Source: Pseudomonadota bacterium (GTDB taxonomy: Bacteria > Pseudomonadota > Alphaproteobacteria > SMXQ01). From it: a stretch of 32,022 bases of DNA. The notes beneath the pieces were generated by a model. The model searched no databases. It was not told where the DNA came from and saw only the letters and a list, made by a program, of their open reading frames with translations. The stretch is from positions 1 to 32,022 of the forward strand of contig JACZQV010000012.1 in assembly GCA_022545545.1 (NCBI GenBank), written 5' to 3'. A program made the position numbers and the translations under genes. Positions 8,172 through 16,144 of this stretch are shown piece by piece. Position 1 is the stretch's first letter. Each line of letters opens with the position of its first letter.

Positions 8172-8528
8172 ATGAACGGCCGGATACCCGTCCTGATGCT
8201 GGTAATCTGCGTCCTCGCCCTGACGCCACTCCTTTCGCCGGCGGGCGCGTCGGCGGCCATCCCGCCGACGGCCTTACGGCTTCACCGGGCCTCGGGCACG
8301 CCGGTCCGCTTGAGCGCCGCCTTCTGGCGGCGGGCGAGTTTGCCGGCGTCGAAATCCTCGATCAGGCCGTGGAACAGTTGGTGCCAGTTGATCTCGGCCT
8401 TGAGGCGGGTGAACACCGAGCCGAGCCCGATGGCGGCGCGGTCCATGAGGACGAATTCGCGCGGCGGGGTGACGCCGCCAAGCCGCCTGAGTTCCCGGTG
8501 GACCTTCTCCGCCACCGTCGCCCCGTAA
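8172..8528 (+). other. possible signal-peptide ORF or gene remnant overlapping the ABC1 kinase 3' end
   Basis: An ATG at 8172 opens a 118-codon frame. Its first 28 residues (MNGRIPVLMLVICVLALTPL, then LSPAGASA) look like a textbook Sec signal peptide with an AxA cleavage site. After about 36 codons the frame runs antisense through the end of the ABC1 kinase gene and becomes Ser/Arg/Pro-rich, typical of shadow translation. No clear SD precedes it. It may be the 5' stump of a broken secreted-protein gene, a very short secreted peptide read into the antisense region, or chance. No family is recognisable. Confidence 0.25.
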
Positions 8529-9700
8529 ACGCTGCCCTCGGTGTCCTGGATGCGCCGCACCTTGTCGTCCATCAGCGGCGCGTAGACGAACTTGGCCCAG
8601 AGGTTGAGCACGTCGATGACCTCGCGGGTGAGGTTCTCGAAGCCCCAGGTCTCGTAGGCATGGACCGCGAGATCCTCCTCGCCCCGCGCCAGCGCCCAGT
8701 AGAGGTCGATGACGCCGGCGACGAACTTCGGCTCGAACACCCGGATGCAGCCGAAGTCGAGCAGGTTGAGGGTGTGATCGGGCCTCGCCGTATAATTGCC
8801 GAGATGGGGATCGCCGTGGATGATGCCGTAACCATAGAAGGGCACGTACCACGCCAGGAACATGTTATGCGCCAACTGGTTGCGGCTTTCGATATGGGCG
8901 TCGGCGAAGGCCAGCAGCGGCTCGCCCTCGAGCCAGGTCATGCTCAAAAGCCTGCCGGTCGAAAGTGAGTCGACCGGCACCGGCACGTGCACGCCGTCCT
9001 CGCCTTCGAGCATCGACGTATAAAGACGCATGTGCAGCGCTTCGCGCCCGTAGTCCAGTTCCTCATGCAGGCGTTCGACGATCTCGGCGTGGATTTCGCC
9101 CGTGGAGATGGTGGGGTCGATGCGCTCGTATATGGCGAAGGCGAGCCTGAGTTGCCTGAGATCGGCATCGACCACCGATTTCATGTCCGGGTATTGCAGT
9201 TTGCAGGCAAGCCTCGTGCCGTCGTGCGCCAGCGCTTTGTGCACCTGGCCGAGCGACGCCGCCCGCGCCGCGACGTGTTCGAATTCGGCGAAGCGTTGCC
9301 GCCAATCGGGCCCCAGTTCCGCCGCCATGCGCCGCTTGACGAACAGCCAGCCCATGGACGGCGCGTCGGCCTGCAAATGCCCGAGTTCCGAGGCGTATTC
9401 CGACGGCAGGGCGTCGGGCACGGTGGAGAGGAGCTGCGCCACCTTCATCAGCGGCCCCTTGATGCCGCCGAGCGCGGCGCGCAACTCCGCCGCGTGGCGG
9501 GGCCGGTCGAGCTTGAGGCCGAGATAGCGCGCCCCGGCAAGGCGCACGGCGAGCCCGCCGACCGTGGTCGAGACCTGGGCGTAGCGGCGGAGGCGCCGGG
9601 TTAGCCGCGAATCCTCCCCTCCGCCCGCCTTGGCGGTTCCCTTAGGTTCGGCCGCGACCTCCGATTTAGAAGTTTGGGCCGATTTAGGCGCTTGGGCCAT
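8282..9700 (-). CDS. ABC1 kinase family protein (UbiB/COQ8-like, KxAQ variant)
   Basis: This 472-aa protein belongs to the ABC1/ADCK atypical kinase family, whose best-known members (UbiB, COQ8) support ubiquinone biosynthesis. The defining N-terminal motif is KVAQLLSTVPDALPSEY at about residues 87-103, with Ala where COQ8 has Gly (KxGQ). Then come the Ala-rich loop ARAASLGQVH, the nucleotide-binding Lys in ACKLQYPDM, the catalytic loop HGDPHLGN and a DFG in LLDFGCIR. The N-terminal 35 residues are Ala/Lys-rich and disordered. Unlike UbiB, it lacks an obvious pair of C-terminal membrane helices. It starts eight bases after pepF and is probably co-transcribed with it. A role in lipid or quinone metabolism is inferred; substrate is unknown. 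Confidence 0.92.
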   Translation of the reverse strand: MAQAPKSAQTSKSEVAAEPKGTAKAGGGEDSRLTRRLRRYAQVSTTVGGLAVRLAGARYLGLKLDRPRHAAELRAALGGIKGPLMKVAQLLSTVPDALPSEYASELGHLQADAPSMGWLFVKRRMAAELGPDWRQRFAEFEHVAARAASLGQVHKALAHDGTRLACKLQYPDMKSVVDADLRQLRLAFAIYERIDPTISTGEIHAEIVERLHEELDYGREALHMRLYTSMLEGEDGVHVPVPVDSLSTGRLLSMTWLEGEPLLAFADAHIESRNQLAHNMFLAWYVPFYGYGIIHGDPHLGNYTARPDHTLNLLDFGCIRVFEPKFVAGVIDLYWALARGEEDLAVHAYETWGFENLTREVIDVLNLWAKFVYAPLMDDKVRRIQDTEGSVYGATVAEKVHRELRRLGGVTPPREFVLMDRAAIGLGSVFTRLKAEINWHQLFHGLIEDFDAGKLARRQKAALKRTGVPEAR

Positions 9701-9708
9701 GGCATCGC

Positions 9709-11556
9709 TCAGTCAAGCTCTTCAAGCTCCTCGATTAGGGAGGAAATCATCCCCAGCCCGCGGTCCCAGAAGGCGGGGTCCGTGGCGTCGAGGCCGAAGG
9801 GCGCCAAAAGCTCCCGGTGCCGCTTGGTTCCCCCGGCCTTGAGCATATCGAGATACTTGTCCTTGAACGTCCCTTTCAGATCCGCGGCTCCCTCCCATTC
9901 CCGATAGGTGGCGTAGAGCGAGTTCACCAGGCAATCCCCGAAGGCGTAGGCGTAGACGTAAAAGGGCGAATGGATGAAATGGGGGATGTAGATCCAATAG
10001 AACCGGTAATCCCCTTCGAGGTCGATCGCCGGACCGAGGCTTTCGCGCTGCACCTCGAGCCAGATCTCGCAAAGCCGCTCGGCCGGCACCTCGCCCTTTT
10101 TGCGCTCGCCATGAACCTTGAGTTCGAAATCGTAGAAGGCGGTCTGGCGCACCACCGTGTTCAACATGTCCTCGATCTTCCCCGCCAGCATGACGCGCCG
10201 GCGGGGAACGTCGGTCTCATCGGCGAGCAGCGCCCTAAACGTCAGCATCTCGCCGAATACGGATGCGGTCTCGGCCAAGGTCAGCGGCGTGTCCGCCAAC
10301 AAATGTCCCCTGGGCGCGGCGAGAACCTGGTGGACGCCGTGGCCGAGTTCATGCGCGAGCGTCATGACGTCGCGCGTCTTGCCCTGGTAGTTGAGCAGGA
10401 TATAGGGATGCGCGCTCGGCACCGTGGGATGGGAAAAGGCGCCCGGGTCCTTGCCCGGGCGGACCCCGGCGTCGATCCAGCGGCGATCGAAGAATTTCCG
10501 CGCCGTCGCTTCCATCTCGGGCGCGAAGGCCCCATACGCGCCGAGCACCTTATCGCGCGCCTCGTCCCACGGGGTCTGCCTGTCGTCGTCCTCGGGCAGG
10601 GGCGCGTTGCGGTCCCAATACCGGAGCCGCTCGACGCCGAACCAGCGGGCCTTGAGCGCGTAGTAGCGGTGCGAAAGCTTCGGGTAGGCGCCCTTGACCG
10701 CCGAGATCAAGGCGTCCACCACCTCGTCCTCGACGAGATTGGAAAGGTTGCGCGCCGAGGTCGGGCGGGGAAATTTGCGCCAACGGTCCTCGATCTCCTT
10801 GTCCTTGGCCAGGGTGTTGGTGATCAGGGCGAAGACCGGCGCGTTTTCGCCCAGCACCTTGCCGAGCGAGAGCGCCGCCGCTTCGCGCACCTTGGCGTCG
10901 CTGTCGGAAAGCAGATGCAGGACCTCGGCGCTGGTGAGATCCTTGCCGTCGACCGGGAAGCGCAGCCGCGCCATGGTCTCGTCGAACAGCCGCACCCACG
11001 CCGACCGGCCCGACACCGCCTTCTCGCGCAAGATCTTCTCGAGATCCTCGTCCAACTGGTGGGGACGGAGGACCCTGACGTCCCGGATCCACGGCGCGTA
11101 ACGGTTCAACCTCTCCGCCTTCAGCTTGTCCGCGATCTCCCCGTCTTCGATAAGGTTGATCTCGAGGGTAAAGAACACGAGATCGGTGGAGATCTCGGTG
11201 ACCCGCTCCTGGAGGGTCTGGTAGAACCCGGCGACCTCGGGGTCCGAGATGTTGCCGGCATATATCAGTTGGGCGTAGCTCATCAGGCGCGAGAGCGTCT
11301 CGTCGATGTCCTCGTATTCGGCGACGGCTTCGCCCAGCGCATCGCCGTCGAGGCCCGCGACCTTGCCGTGGTAGCGGTGCTTGAACGCCTTGGTCCGATC
11401 TTGCGCCGAGGTGAGGTCGCGTTTCAGCGCCGCCGATTCCGTTCCGGGGTAGAGGTCGCTGAGGTCCCATTCCGGCAGAGGGGGACCGGCGGCATCGCCG
11501 CGCGCGGGTGCGGCGCCGGAGGCTTCGGCTTGTCGGGCAAATTCCGGGTCGGTCAT
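9709..11556 (-). CDS. pepF: M3 family oligoendopeptidase F
   Basis: This is a zinc metallopeptidase of the M3B oligoendopeptidase F family, cytoplasmic enzymes that cut short peptides. The 615-aa length is usual. The N-terminal part is helical (LPEWDLSDLYPG is a common opening). The zinc site is HELGHGVHQVL at about residue 400, with the downstream zinc glutamate in TLAETASVFGEML. FDRRWIDAG and AHPYILLNYQGKTRDVMTLA are typical flanking segments. The first 25 residues are Ala/Gly-rich. AGGAG lies seven bases before the ATG at 11556. It is divergent from the acyl-CoA ligase gene across a 129-bp gap and leads the pepF-ABC1 kinase pair. Confidence 0.95.
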   Translation of the reverse strand: MTDPEFARQAEASGAAPARGDAAGPPLPEWDLSDLYPGTESAALKRDLTSAQDRTKAFKHRYHGKVAGLDGDALGEAVAEYEDIDETLSRLMSYAQLIYAGNISDPEVAGFYQTLQERVTEISTDLVFFTLEINLIEDGEIADKLKAERLNRYAPWIRDVRVLRPHQLDEDLEKILREKAVSGRSAWVRLFDETMARLRFPVDGKDLTSAEVLHLLSDSDAKVREAAALSLGKVLGENAPVFALITNTLAKDKEIEDRWRKFPRPTSARNLSNLVEDEVVDALISAVKGAYPKLSHRYYALKARWFGVERLRYWDRNAPLPEDDDRQTPWDEARDKVLGAYGAFAPEMEATARKFFDRRWIDAGVRPGKDPGAFSHPTVPSAHPYILLNYQGKTRDVMTLAHELGHGVHQVLAAPRGHLLADTPLTLAETASVFGEMLTFRALLADETDVPRRRVMLAGKIEDMLNTVVRQTAFYDFELKVHGERKKGEVPAERLCEIWLEVQRESLGPAIDLEGDYRFYWIYIPHFIHSPFYVYAYAFGDCLVNSLYATYREWEGAADLKGTFKDKYLDMLKAGGTKRHRELLAPFGLDATDPAFWDRGLGMISSLIEELEELD

Positions 11557-11685
11557 GGGTTACTCCTACGGTCCACAGGCGGTATATGTGTCTTAAACGA
11601 ACGATGGAAAACACCCAGGGAACGAATAGCTGTCCTCGGGGGGCAAGATTAGGACGTTTCGGGCCTGAGTGAAACGGCGGCAACC

Positions 11686-13476
11686 ATGATAAAATCCGAC
11701 ACCTGGCCGACCCTGACGGCGATGTTTTTCGACCAGGCCGAACGGCTTGGCGAGCGTGCGTTCCTGTGGGCCAAGGAGGATGGCCGCTACCGGGCGCTGA
11801 GCTGGGCCGAGACGGCCGAAAGGGTGCGGGCTCTCGCCCAGGGTTTGCGCTCCCTTGGCCTCGAGCCCGGCGACCGGGTGGTCCTGGTATCGGAGAACCG
11901 TCCCGAATGGCTGATCGCCGATGTCGGCATCATGGCCGCGGGCGGCATCACGGTGCCGTCCTACACCACCAACACGGCTGACGATCATCTCCACGTGCTC
12001 GAGGACAGCGGCGCCCGGGCGGCGATCGTGTCGACGGCGGCGCTGGCGAAGCGGCTGCTGCCGGCGGTGGCGCGGGCGGCGAAGGTGGAATGGGTGATTA
12101 CCATCGAAACCCCAACCATCGGCCAGGCAAGCGGCGCCAGCCTCCATGGCTGGGACGAGGTGATGGAGTTGGGACGGGGCCAGATCGACGAAGGCAACGA
12201 AGGCACCACTGATGTGAAGCGCTCCGACACCGCCTGCCTGATCTACACCTCGGGCACCGGCGGTAAGCCCAAGGGGGTGATGCTCAGCCACGGGGCGATC
12301 CTCGGCAACGCCGCCGGCGCCGAGCACGTCTTCAGGGACTTGGGATTCAAGGACGCGGTGTTCCTGTCCTTCCTGCCGCTGTCCCATGCCTACGAGCACA
12401 CGGCGGGGCAATTCTTTCCCATGGCGATCGGCGCCGAGATCTACTACGCCGAAGGCGCCGATACCCTGGCGGCGAACATGGCGGAGGCCCGCCCGACCCT
12501 CATGACCGCGGTGCCGCGCCTTTACGAGACCCTGCATCTGCGCATCCTTCGCGCCGTCGCGCGCTCGGGCGGGCTCCAGAAAAAGCTGTTCGCGAGGACG
12601 CTGGCGCTGGGAACGCGGAAGTACGAGACCCCGGGCGCGCTCTCGATCGTCGAGCGCATGACCGACCGGGCGCTCGAGGTCTTGGTGCGGCGCAAGGTGC
12701 GCCGGCGCTTCGGCGGCAGGTTGAAGGCCATGATCTCCGGCGGGGCGGCGCTCAATTACGACGTCGCGCTGTTCTTCACCGCCCTTGGCGTCAGGATCCT
12801 GCAAGGCTACGGCCAGACCGAGGCCGCCCCGGTGGTCAGTTGCAACCCGCCCGGTAAGGTGAAGCTGGCGACGGTCGGACCGCCGCTCGACGGCGTCGAG
12901 GTCAGGATCGCGGACGACGGCGAGATCCTGGTCAGGGGCGAGCTCGTCATGCAGGGCTACTGGAACAATGAGAAGGCCACCTTTGAGGCCTTGCGCGAGG
13001 GTTGGCTGCACACGGGTGATATCGGCGCCATCGATGAAGATGGCTATCTCGAGATCACCGACCGCAAGCGAGACATCATCGTCAATTCCGGCGGCGACAA
13101 CGTCTCGCCCCAGCGTGTCGAGGGCATCCTCACCGTGGCGCCGGAGATCGCCCAGGCCATGGTCTATGGCGACGCCAGGCCCTATCTCGTGGCGCTGGTC
13201 GTGCCCGACGAGGAGACCCGGAAGCGCTGGGCCAAGGATGCGGGAAAGCCGGCCGATCTTGGTGTCCTTGCCGATGATGCGGCGTTTGCCGCCTTCCTCG
13301 GCGAGGTGGTGGAGCGGGTCAACGCGACGCTGTCGCCGGTCGAACGGGTGCGCCGGTTCCATATCGCTCCTGAGCCCTTCACCATCGCCAGCGGAGAACT
13401 GACGCCGACGCTCAAGCTGCGCCGCCACGTGATCGGCGAAAAATACGGGGCCGCGCTGGAGGCGCTTTACCGGTAG
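11686..13476 (+). CDS. long-chain acyl-CoA synthetase (AMP-dependent synthetase/ligase)
   Basis: This enzyme of the ANL superfamily activates fatty acids to acyl-CoA through an acyl-AMP intermediate. The 596-aa protein carries the P-loop motif YTSGTGGKPKGVMLSH (from about residue 187), the adenine-binding GYGQTEAAPVVS, the HTGDIGAIDEDGYLEITDRK hinge block and the NSGGDNVSPQRVE region. The C-terminal catalytic Lys is probably in GELTPTLKLRR. It resembles FAA1-type long-chain ligases (COG1022) rather than acetyl-CoA synthetase, because of its length and its HAYEHTAGQFFPMAIGAEIYYAE-like middle. I see no SD before the ATG at 11686. It is convergent with the epimerase gene across a palindromic repeat element. 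The exact acyl chain preference cannot be told from sequence. Confidence 0.93.
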   Translation: MIKSDTWPTLTAMFFDQAERLGERAFLWAKEDGRYRALSWAETAERVRALAQGLRSLGLEPGDRVVLVSENRPEWLIADVGIMAAGGITVPSYTTNTADDHLHVLEDSGARAAIVSTAALAKRLLPAVARAAKVEWVITIETPTIGQASGASLHGWDEVMELGRGQIDEGNEGTTDVKRSDTACLIYTSGTGGKPKGVMLSHGAILGNAAGAEHVFRDLGFKDAVFLSFLPLSHAYEHTAGQFFPMAIGAEIYYAEGADTLAANMAEARPTLMTAVPRLYETLHLRILRAVARSGGLQKKLFARTLALGTRKYETPGALSIVERMTDRALEVLVRRKVRRRFGGRLKAMISGGAALNYDVALFFTALGVRILQGYGQTEAAPVVSCNPPGKVKLATVGPPLDGVEVRIADDGEILVRGELVMQGYWNNEKATFEALREGWLHTGDIGAIDEDGYLEITDRKRDIIVNSGGDNVSPQRVEGILTVAPEIAQAMVYGDARPYLVALVVPDEETRKRWAKDAGKPADLGVLADDAAFAAFLGEVVERVNATLSPVERVRRFHIAPEPFTIASGELTPTLKLRRHVIGEKYGAALEALYR

Positions 13477-13523
13477 CGGCGTCCTCGGATCCGCGGCGGC
13501 TCATCCGGTCCCGGCGATGTGTG

Positions 13524-13611
13524 AAGGGGTCAAGTCTTGACAATTATCATTTAAACAGGGAATGCGGCAGAGAGTCGGCTTAAATTGATAATTGTCAAGA
13601 CTTGACCCCTT
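13524..13611. repeat. 88-bp palindromic element with 26-bp perfect inverted repeats (REP/MITE-like)
   Basis: Bases 13524-13549 (AAGGGGTCAAGTCTTGAC, then AATTATCA) are the exact reverse complement of 13586-13611, and the match extends about five bases further inward with one extra T. Each arm also contains its own small palindrome, GTCAAG/CTTGAC. The centre (about 36 bases) has no coding potential. AT-rich arms in a GC-rich genome and the GGGGTCA-type end recall the sequences that flank REP-associated tyrosine transposases of the IS200/IS605 group, but that link is from memory and not tested. It sits between two convergent genes and could also serve as a bidirectional terminator. Confidence 0.8.
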
Positions 13612-13635
13612 TTACGCCGCCCCAACGGGGCCGGG

Positions 13636-14619
13636 TCACGAGACGCCGTGATAATCCTTGTACCAGTCGACGAATTTGGGGATGCCGGCATCGATGGTGG
13701 TCGAGGGATTGAAGCCGATATCCTTTTGGATCGCGGTGATGTCGGCGTAGGTCTCCTTGACCTCGCCCGGCTGCATGGGCACGAGCTCGGTCTTCGCCTG
13801 GCGCCCCGCCGCTTTCTCGATCACCTCGATGAAGCGGAGCAGCGGCTCGGAGCGGTGATTGCCGATGTTGTAGAGCCTGTGCGGCGGGTCATCGCCATCG
13901 CCGGTGGGCGCTTGATCGAGGCAGGCGATCACGCCCCGGGTTATGTCGTCGATATAGGTGAAATCGCGTTTCATGTCGCCGCGATTGAACACCCGGATGG
14001 TCTCGCCGTCGAGGATCGCCCGGGTGAAGAGATAGGCCGCCATGTCGGGCCGGCCCCAGGGGCCGTAGACGGTGAAGAACCGCAATCCCGTCGCCGCCAG
14101 CCCATAGAGCCGGCTGTAGGTGAAACTCATCAATTCGCCGCACCGCTTGGTGGCGGCATAGAACGAGACCGGTCTATCCACCCGGTCCTCGACGGCGAAG
14201 GGCAGCTTGACGTTGCCGCCATAGACCGATGAGGTCGAGGCGTAGACGAGGTGGCTGAGCCTGTCCAAGCGCCGGCACAGCTCGAGGACGTTGAGATGCC
14301 CCGACACATTGGCCTCGACATAGGCGTGGGGATTGACCAGCGAATAGCGCACTCCCGCCTGGGCGGCGAGATGGAGGACCCGCTCGATCCCCTTGTTGGC
14401 ATTGGCGAATCCCTCCATGGCGCCGCGATCGGCGATGTCGAGGCGGTGGAAGGTGAAATTCCTGAAACGCTCGAGCAGCGCGAGGCGCGCCTTCTTCAGC
14501 TCGACGTCGTAATAGGCGTTGAGGTTGTCGATGCCGATGACCGCGTCGCCGCGCTCGAGGAGGGCCTTGGCGGCGTGAAAGCCGATGAAACCGGCCGCGC
14601 CTGTGACGAGAAAGCTCAT
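13636..14619 (-). CDS. NAD-dependent epimerase, UDP-glucuronate 4-epimerase-like
   Basis: This extended short-chain dehydrogenase interconverts nucleotide sugars, most likely UDP-glucuronate and UDP-galacturonate, for surface polysaccharide. The NAD-binding GAAGFIG is at residues 7-13. The catalytic motif YAATK follows a Ser/Thr-rich STSSVYGG, and RFFTVYGPWGRPDMA is strongly typical of the UDP-glucuronate 4-epimerase group. The C-terminal half has RDFTYIDDI and HRLYNIGNH. The 327-aa length fits. It is a lone gene here, with no glycosyltransferases around it; the next genes on either side read toward or away from it. A dTDP-glucose dehydratase or UDP-glucose epimerase is less likely from the SSVYGG-N-K-PF pattern. 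Confidence 0.9.
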   Translation of the reverse strand: MSFLVTGAAGFIGFHAAKALLERGDAVIGIDNLNAYYDVELKKARLALLERFRNFTFHRLDIADRGAMEGFANANKGIERVLHLAAQAGVRYSLVNPHAYVEANVSGHLNVLELCRRLDRLSHLVYASTSSVYGGNVKLPFAVEDRVDRPVSFYAATKRCGELMSFTYSRLYGLAATGLRFFTVYGPWGRPDMAAYLFTRAILDGETIRVFNRGDMKRDFTYIDDITRGVIACLDQAPTGDGDDPPHRLYNIGNHRSEPLLRFIEVIEKAAGRQAKTELVPMQPGEVKETYADITAIQKDIGFNPSTTIDAGIPKFVDWYKDYHGVS

Positions 14620-14896
14620 ATTTTACAACCAGTCATCCTTAGATAACGCACCCATCGAATTGATTCCTATCACCCAAGAACCGCTCTCGGTCCGCCAAGA
14701 GATTGCCCAATGGCCCCAAGGGCGGTAATCCTATCAGACTGGATTCCAAACTCGGAGACAAACTCTTGGTGCGCGCCGCTCGCCTGCGTAACGATCACGC
14801 CGTCCCTGTTTCCGGCCCTGTCGCCGGACGCATGTCCCGCGCCGTCACCCGGCCACCCGGGTGGTTGGTTGGCCGGGCGCATGCCCGGCGGGCACC
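14620..14896. other. 277-bp intergenic region between epimerase and MFS genes
   Basis: This divergent gap holds no gene I can support; the short ORFs on both strands (14670-14882 minus, 14703-14900 plus) match nothing I recognise and lack good starts. Near its right end are two GC-rich palindromes: CCACCCGGGTGG (14853-14864), and GCCGGGC/GCCCGGC around GCAT (14872-14889), just before the MFS start. They may form leader hairpins or an operator. Confidence 0.5.
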
Positions 14897-16144
14897 ATGA
14901 AGAAACCCTCGGGCTTCGACGGCATCGTCGAAATCCTCAAAAACCCCAGCTACAGAAACTATACCATCGGCAGCTCGTTCTCGCTGGTCGGCACCTGGGT
15001 CCACCGGGTGGCGGCCGGCTGGCTGACATGGCAACTGACCGAGTCCGGGGCGTGGCTCGGCATCATCGCCTTCGCCGATCTGTTCACCATGGTGCTGCTC
15101 TCGCCCTTCGCCGGGGCCATCGCCGACAGGGTGGACCGGCTGTGGCTTTTCAAGCTGTTCCAGTTGCTGAGCCTGTTCCAGGCGGTGGCGATCGCCATCC
15201 TCGTTTTCACCGGCCTTATCACCATAGAGCTTCTGCTCGGCCTCACCATATATCTCGGCGTCTGTCACGCCTTTCATACCGCCGCCAGGCACGCGCTGGT
15301 GCCGACCCTCGTGCCGCACGAGGGGATCGGCGCGGCGATCGGCCTCAGCTCCTTCATCTTCAATCTCGCGCGCTTCATCGGCCCCGCCGTCGCCGGCATC
15401 ATCATCGTCACCGCCGGCGTCGGCCCGGCCTTCGCTTTCAACGCGCTGAGCTTCACCATCTTCCTCGTCGTGCTGATGCGCGTCGAGGTGGTCCGCCGGG
15501 ACGCCATCGACAAGACGGGCGGCGGCATCTGGAGCAATATCGCCGATGGCTACCGCTATACCGTGGCCCATCCCGCCATCGGTCCCTTGTTGCTGCTGCT
15601 GATCGTGTCGTCGTTCGCGGCGCGCTCCATCGTCGATCTTCTTCCCGGGTTCGCCGAGGACGTGTTCGCCCGCGGCGCCGCCGGCCTTGCGTGGCTGACA
15701 TCGGCGATGGGGCTCGGCGCCACCTTGGCGGGCCTGTGGCTCGCCCGGCGCCAGAGCCTCGTCGGCTTGACCGGGGTGGTGCTGGCCCAAGTGGTGGTGA
15801 TTGCCGCGGCGTTGATCGCCTTCGTCGCCACCGACATCTTCTGGGTCGCCATCCCCGCCCTGATGCTGTCGGGCTTCGCCATGATCATCAACGGGGTGGG
15901 GTCGCAGGTGCTGATCCAATCCACCGTCGCCGGCGCCATGCGCGGGCGGGTGATGTCGCTTTTCACCCTCATCCTGCAGGGCAGCCCGGCGTTCGGCACC
16001 CTCATCATCGGCGTGGTGTCGGAAAGCATCGGCCTGCGCATCCCGGTCGCCGTCGCCGCGGTTCTGTGTCTGGCAGCCTGGTTGTGGATGGTGCCGAGGG
16101 CGGCGGCCGTATCGCGGGCGTTCGAAGGCGAAAGACCGGGATGA
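14897..16144 (+). CDS. MFS exporter (EntS/MFS_3-like), first of tandem pair
   Basis: This 415-aa inner-membrane protein has about 12 hydrophobic helices and belongs to the major facilitator superfamily, nearest to the MFS_3/EntS type that exports siderophores and other small molecules. It opens with IVEILKNPSYRNYTIGSSFS. The loop between helices 2 and 3 reads GAIADRVDR, the usual MFS motif A position. AMRGRVMSLFTLI is conserved near the C-terminal half and is shared word for word in part with the next gene. The start is ATG 14897 (MKKPSGFDG), 12 codons inside the track ORF; the upstream part is GC-rich palindrome sequence. SD is weak. The stop overlaps the next ATG (ATGA). Substrate is unknown. 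Confidence 0.9.
   Translation: MKKPSGFDGIVEILKNPSYRNYTIGSSFSLVGTWVHRVAAGWLTWQLTESGAWLGIIAFADLFTMVLLSPFAGAIADRVDRLWLFKLFQLLSLFQAVAIAILVFTGLITIELLLGLTIYLGVCHAFHTAARHALVPTLVPHEGIGAAIGLSSFIFNLARFIGPAVAGIIIVTAGVGPAFAFNALSFTIFLVVLMRVEVVRRDAIDKTGGGIWSNIADGYRYTVAHPAIGPLLLLLIVSSFAARSIVDLLPGFAEDVFARGAAGLAWLTSAMGLGATLAGLWLARRQSLVGLTGVVLAQVVVIAAALIAFVATDIFWVAIPALMLSGFAMIINGVGSQVLIQSTVAGAMRGRVMSLFTLILQGSPAFGTLIIGVVSESIGLRIPVAVAAVLCLAAWLWMVPRAAAVSRAFEGERPG

Noticed and set aside
9817-11652. Long plus-strand ORF of 611 codons opposite pepF
   Set aside because: It is antisense to a well-conserved metallopeptidase and has the His/Arg/Gly-rich look of shadow translation in GC-rich DNA.
11593-13428. Long minus-strand ORF opposite the acyl-CoA ligase
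   Set aside because: Antisense to a clear ANL enzyme with all motifs; its own protein has no recognisable domain.
14670-14882. Short minus ORF in the epimerase-MFS gap
   Set aside because: No family match, no SD and a palindromic 5' end; kept only as part of the intergenic entry.
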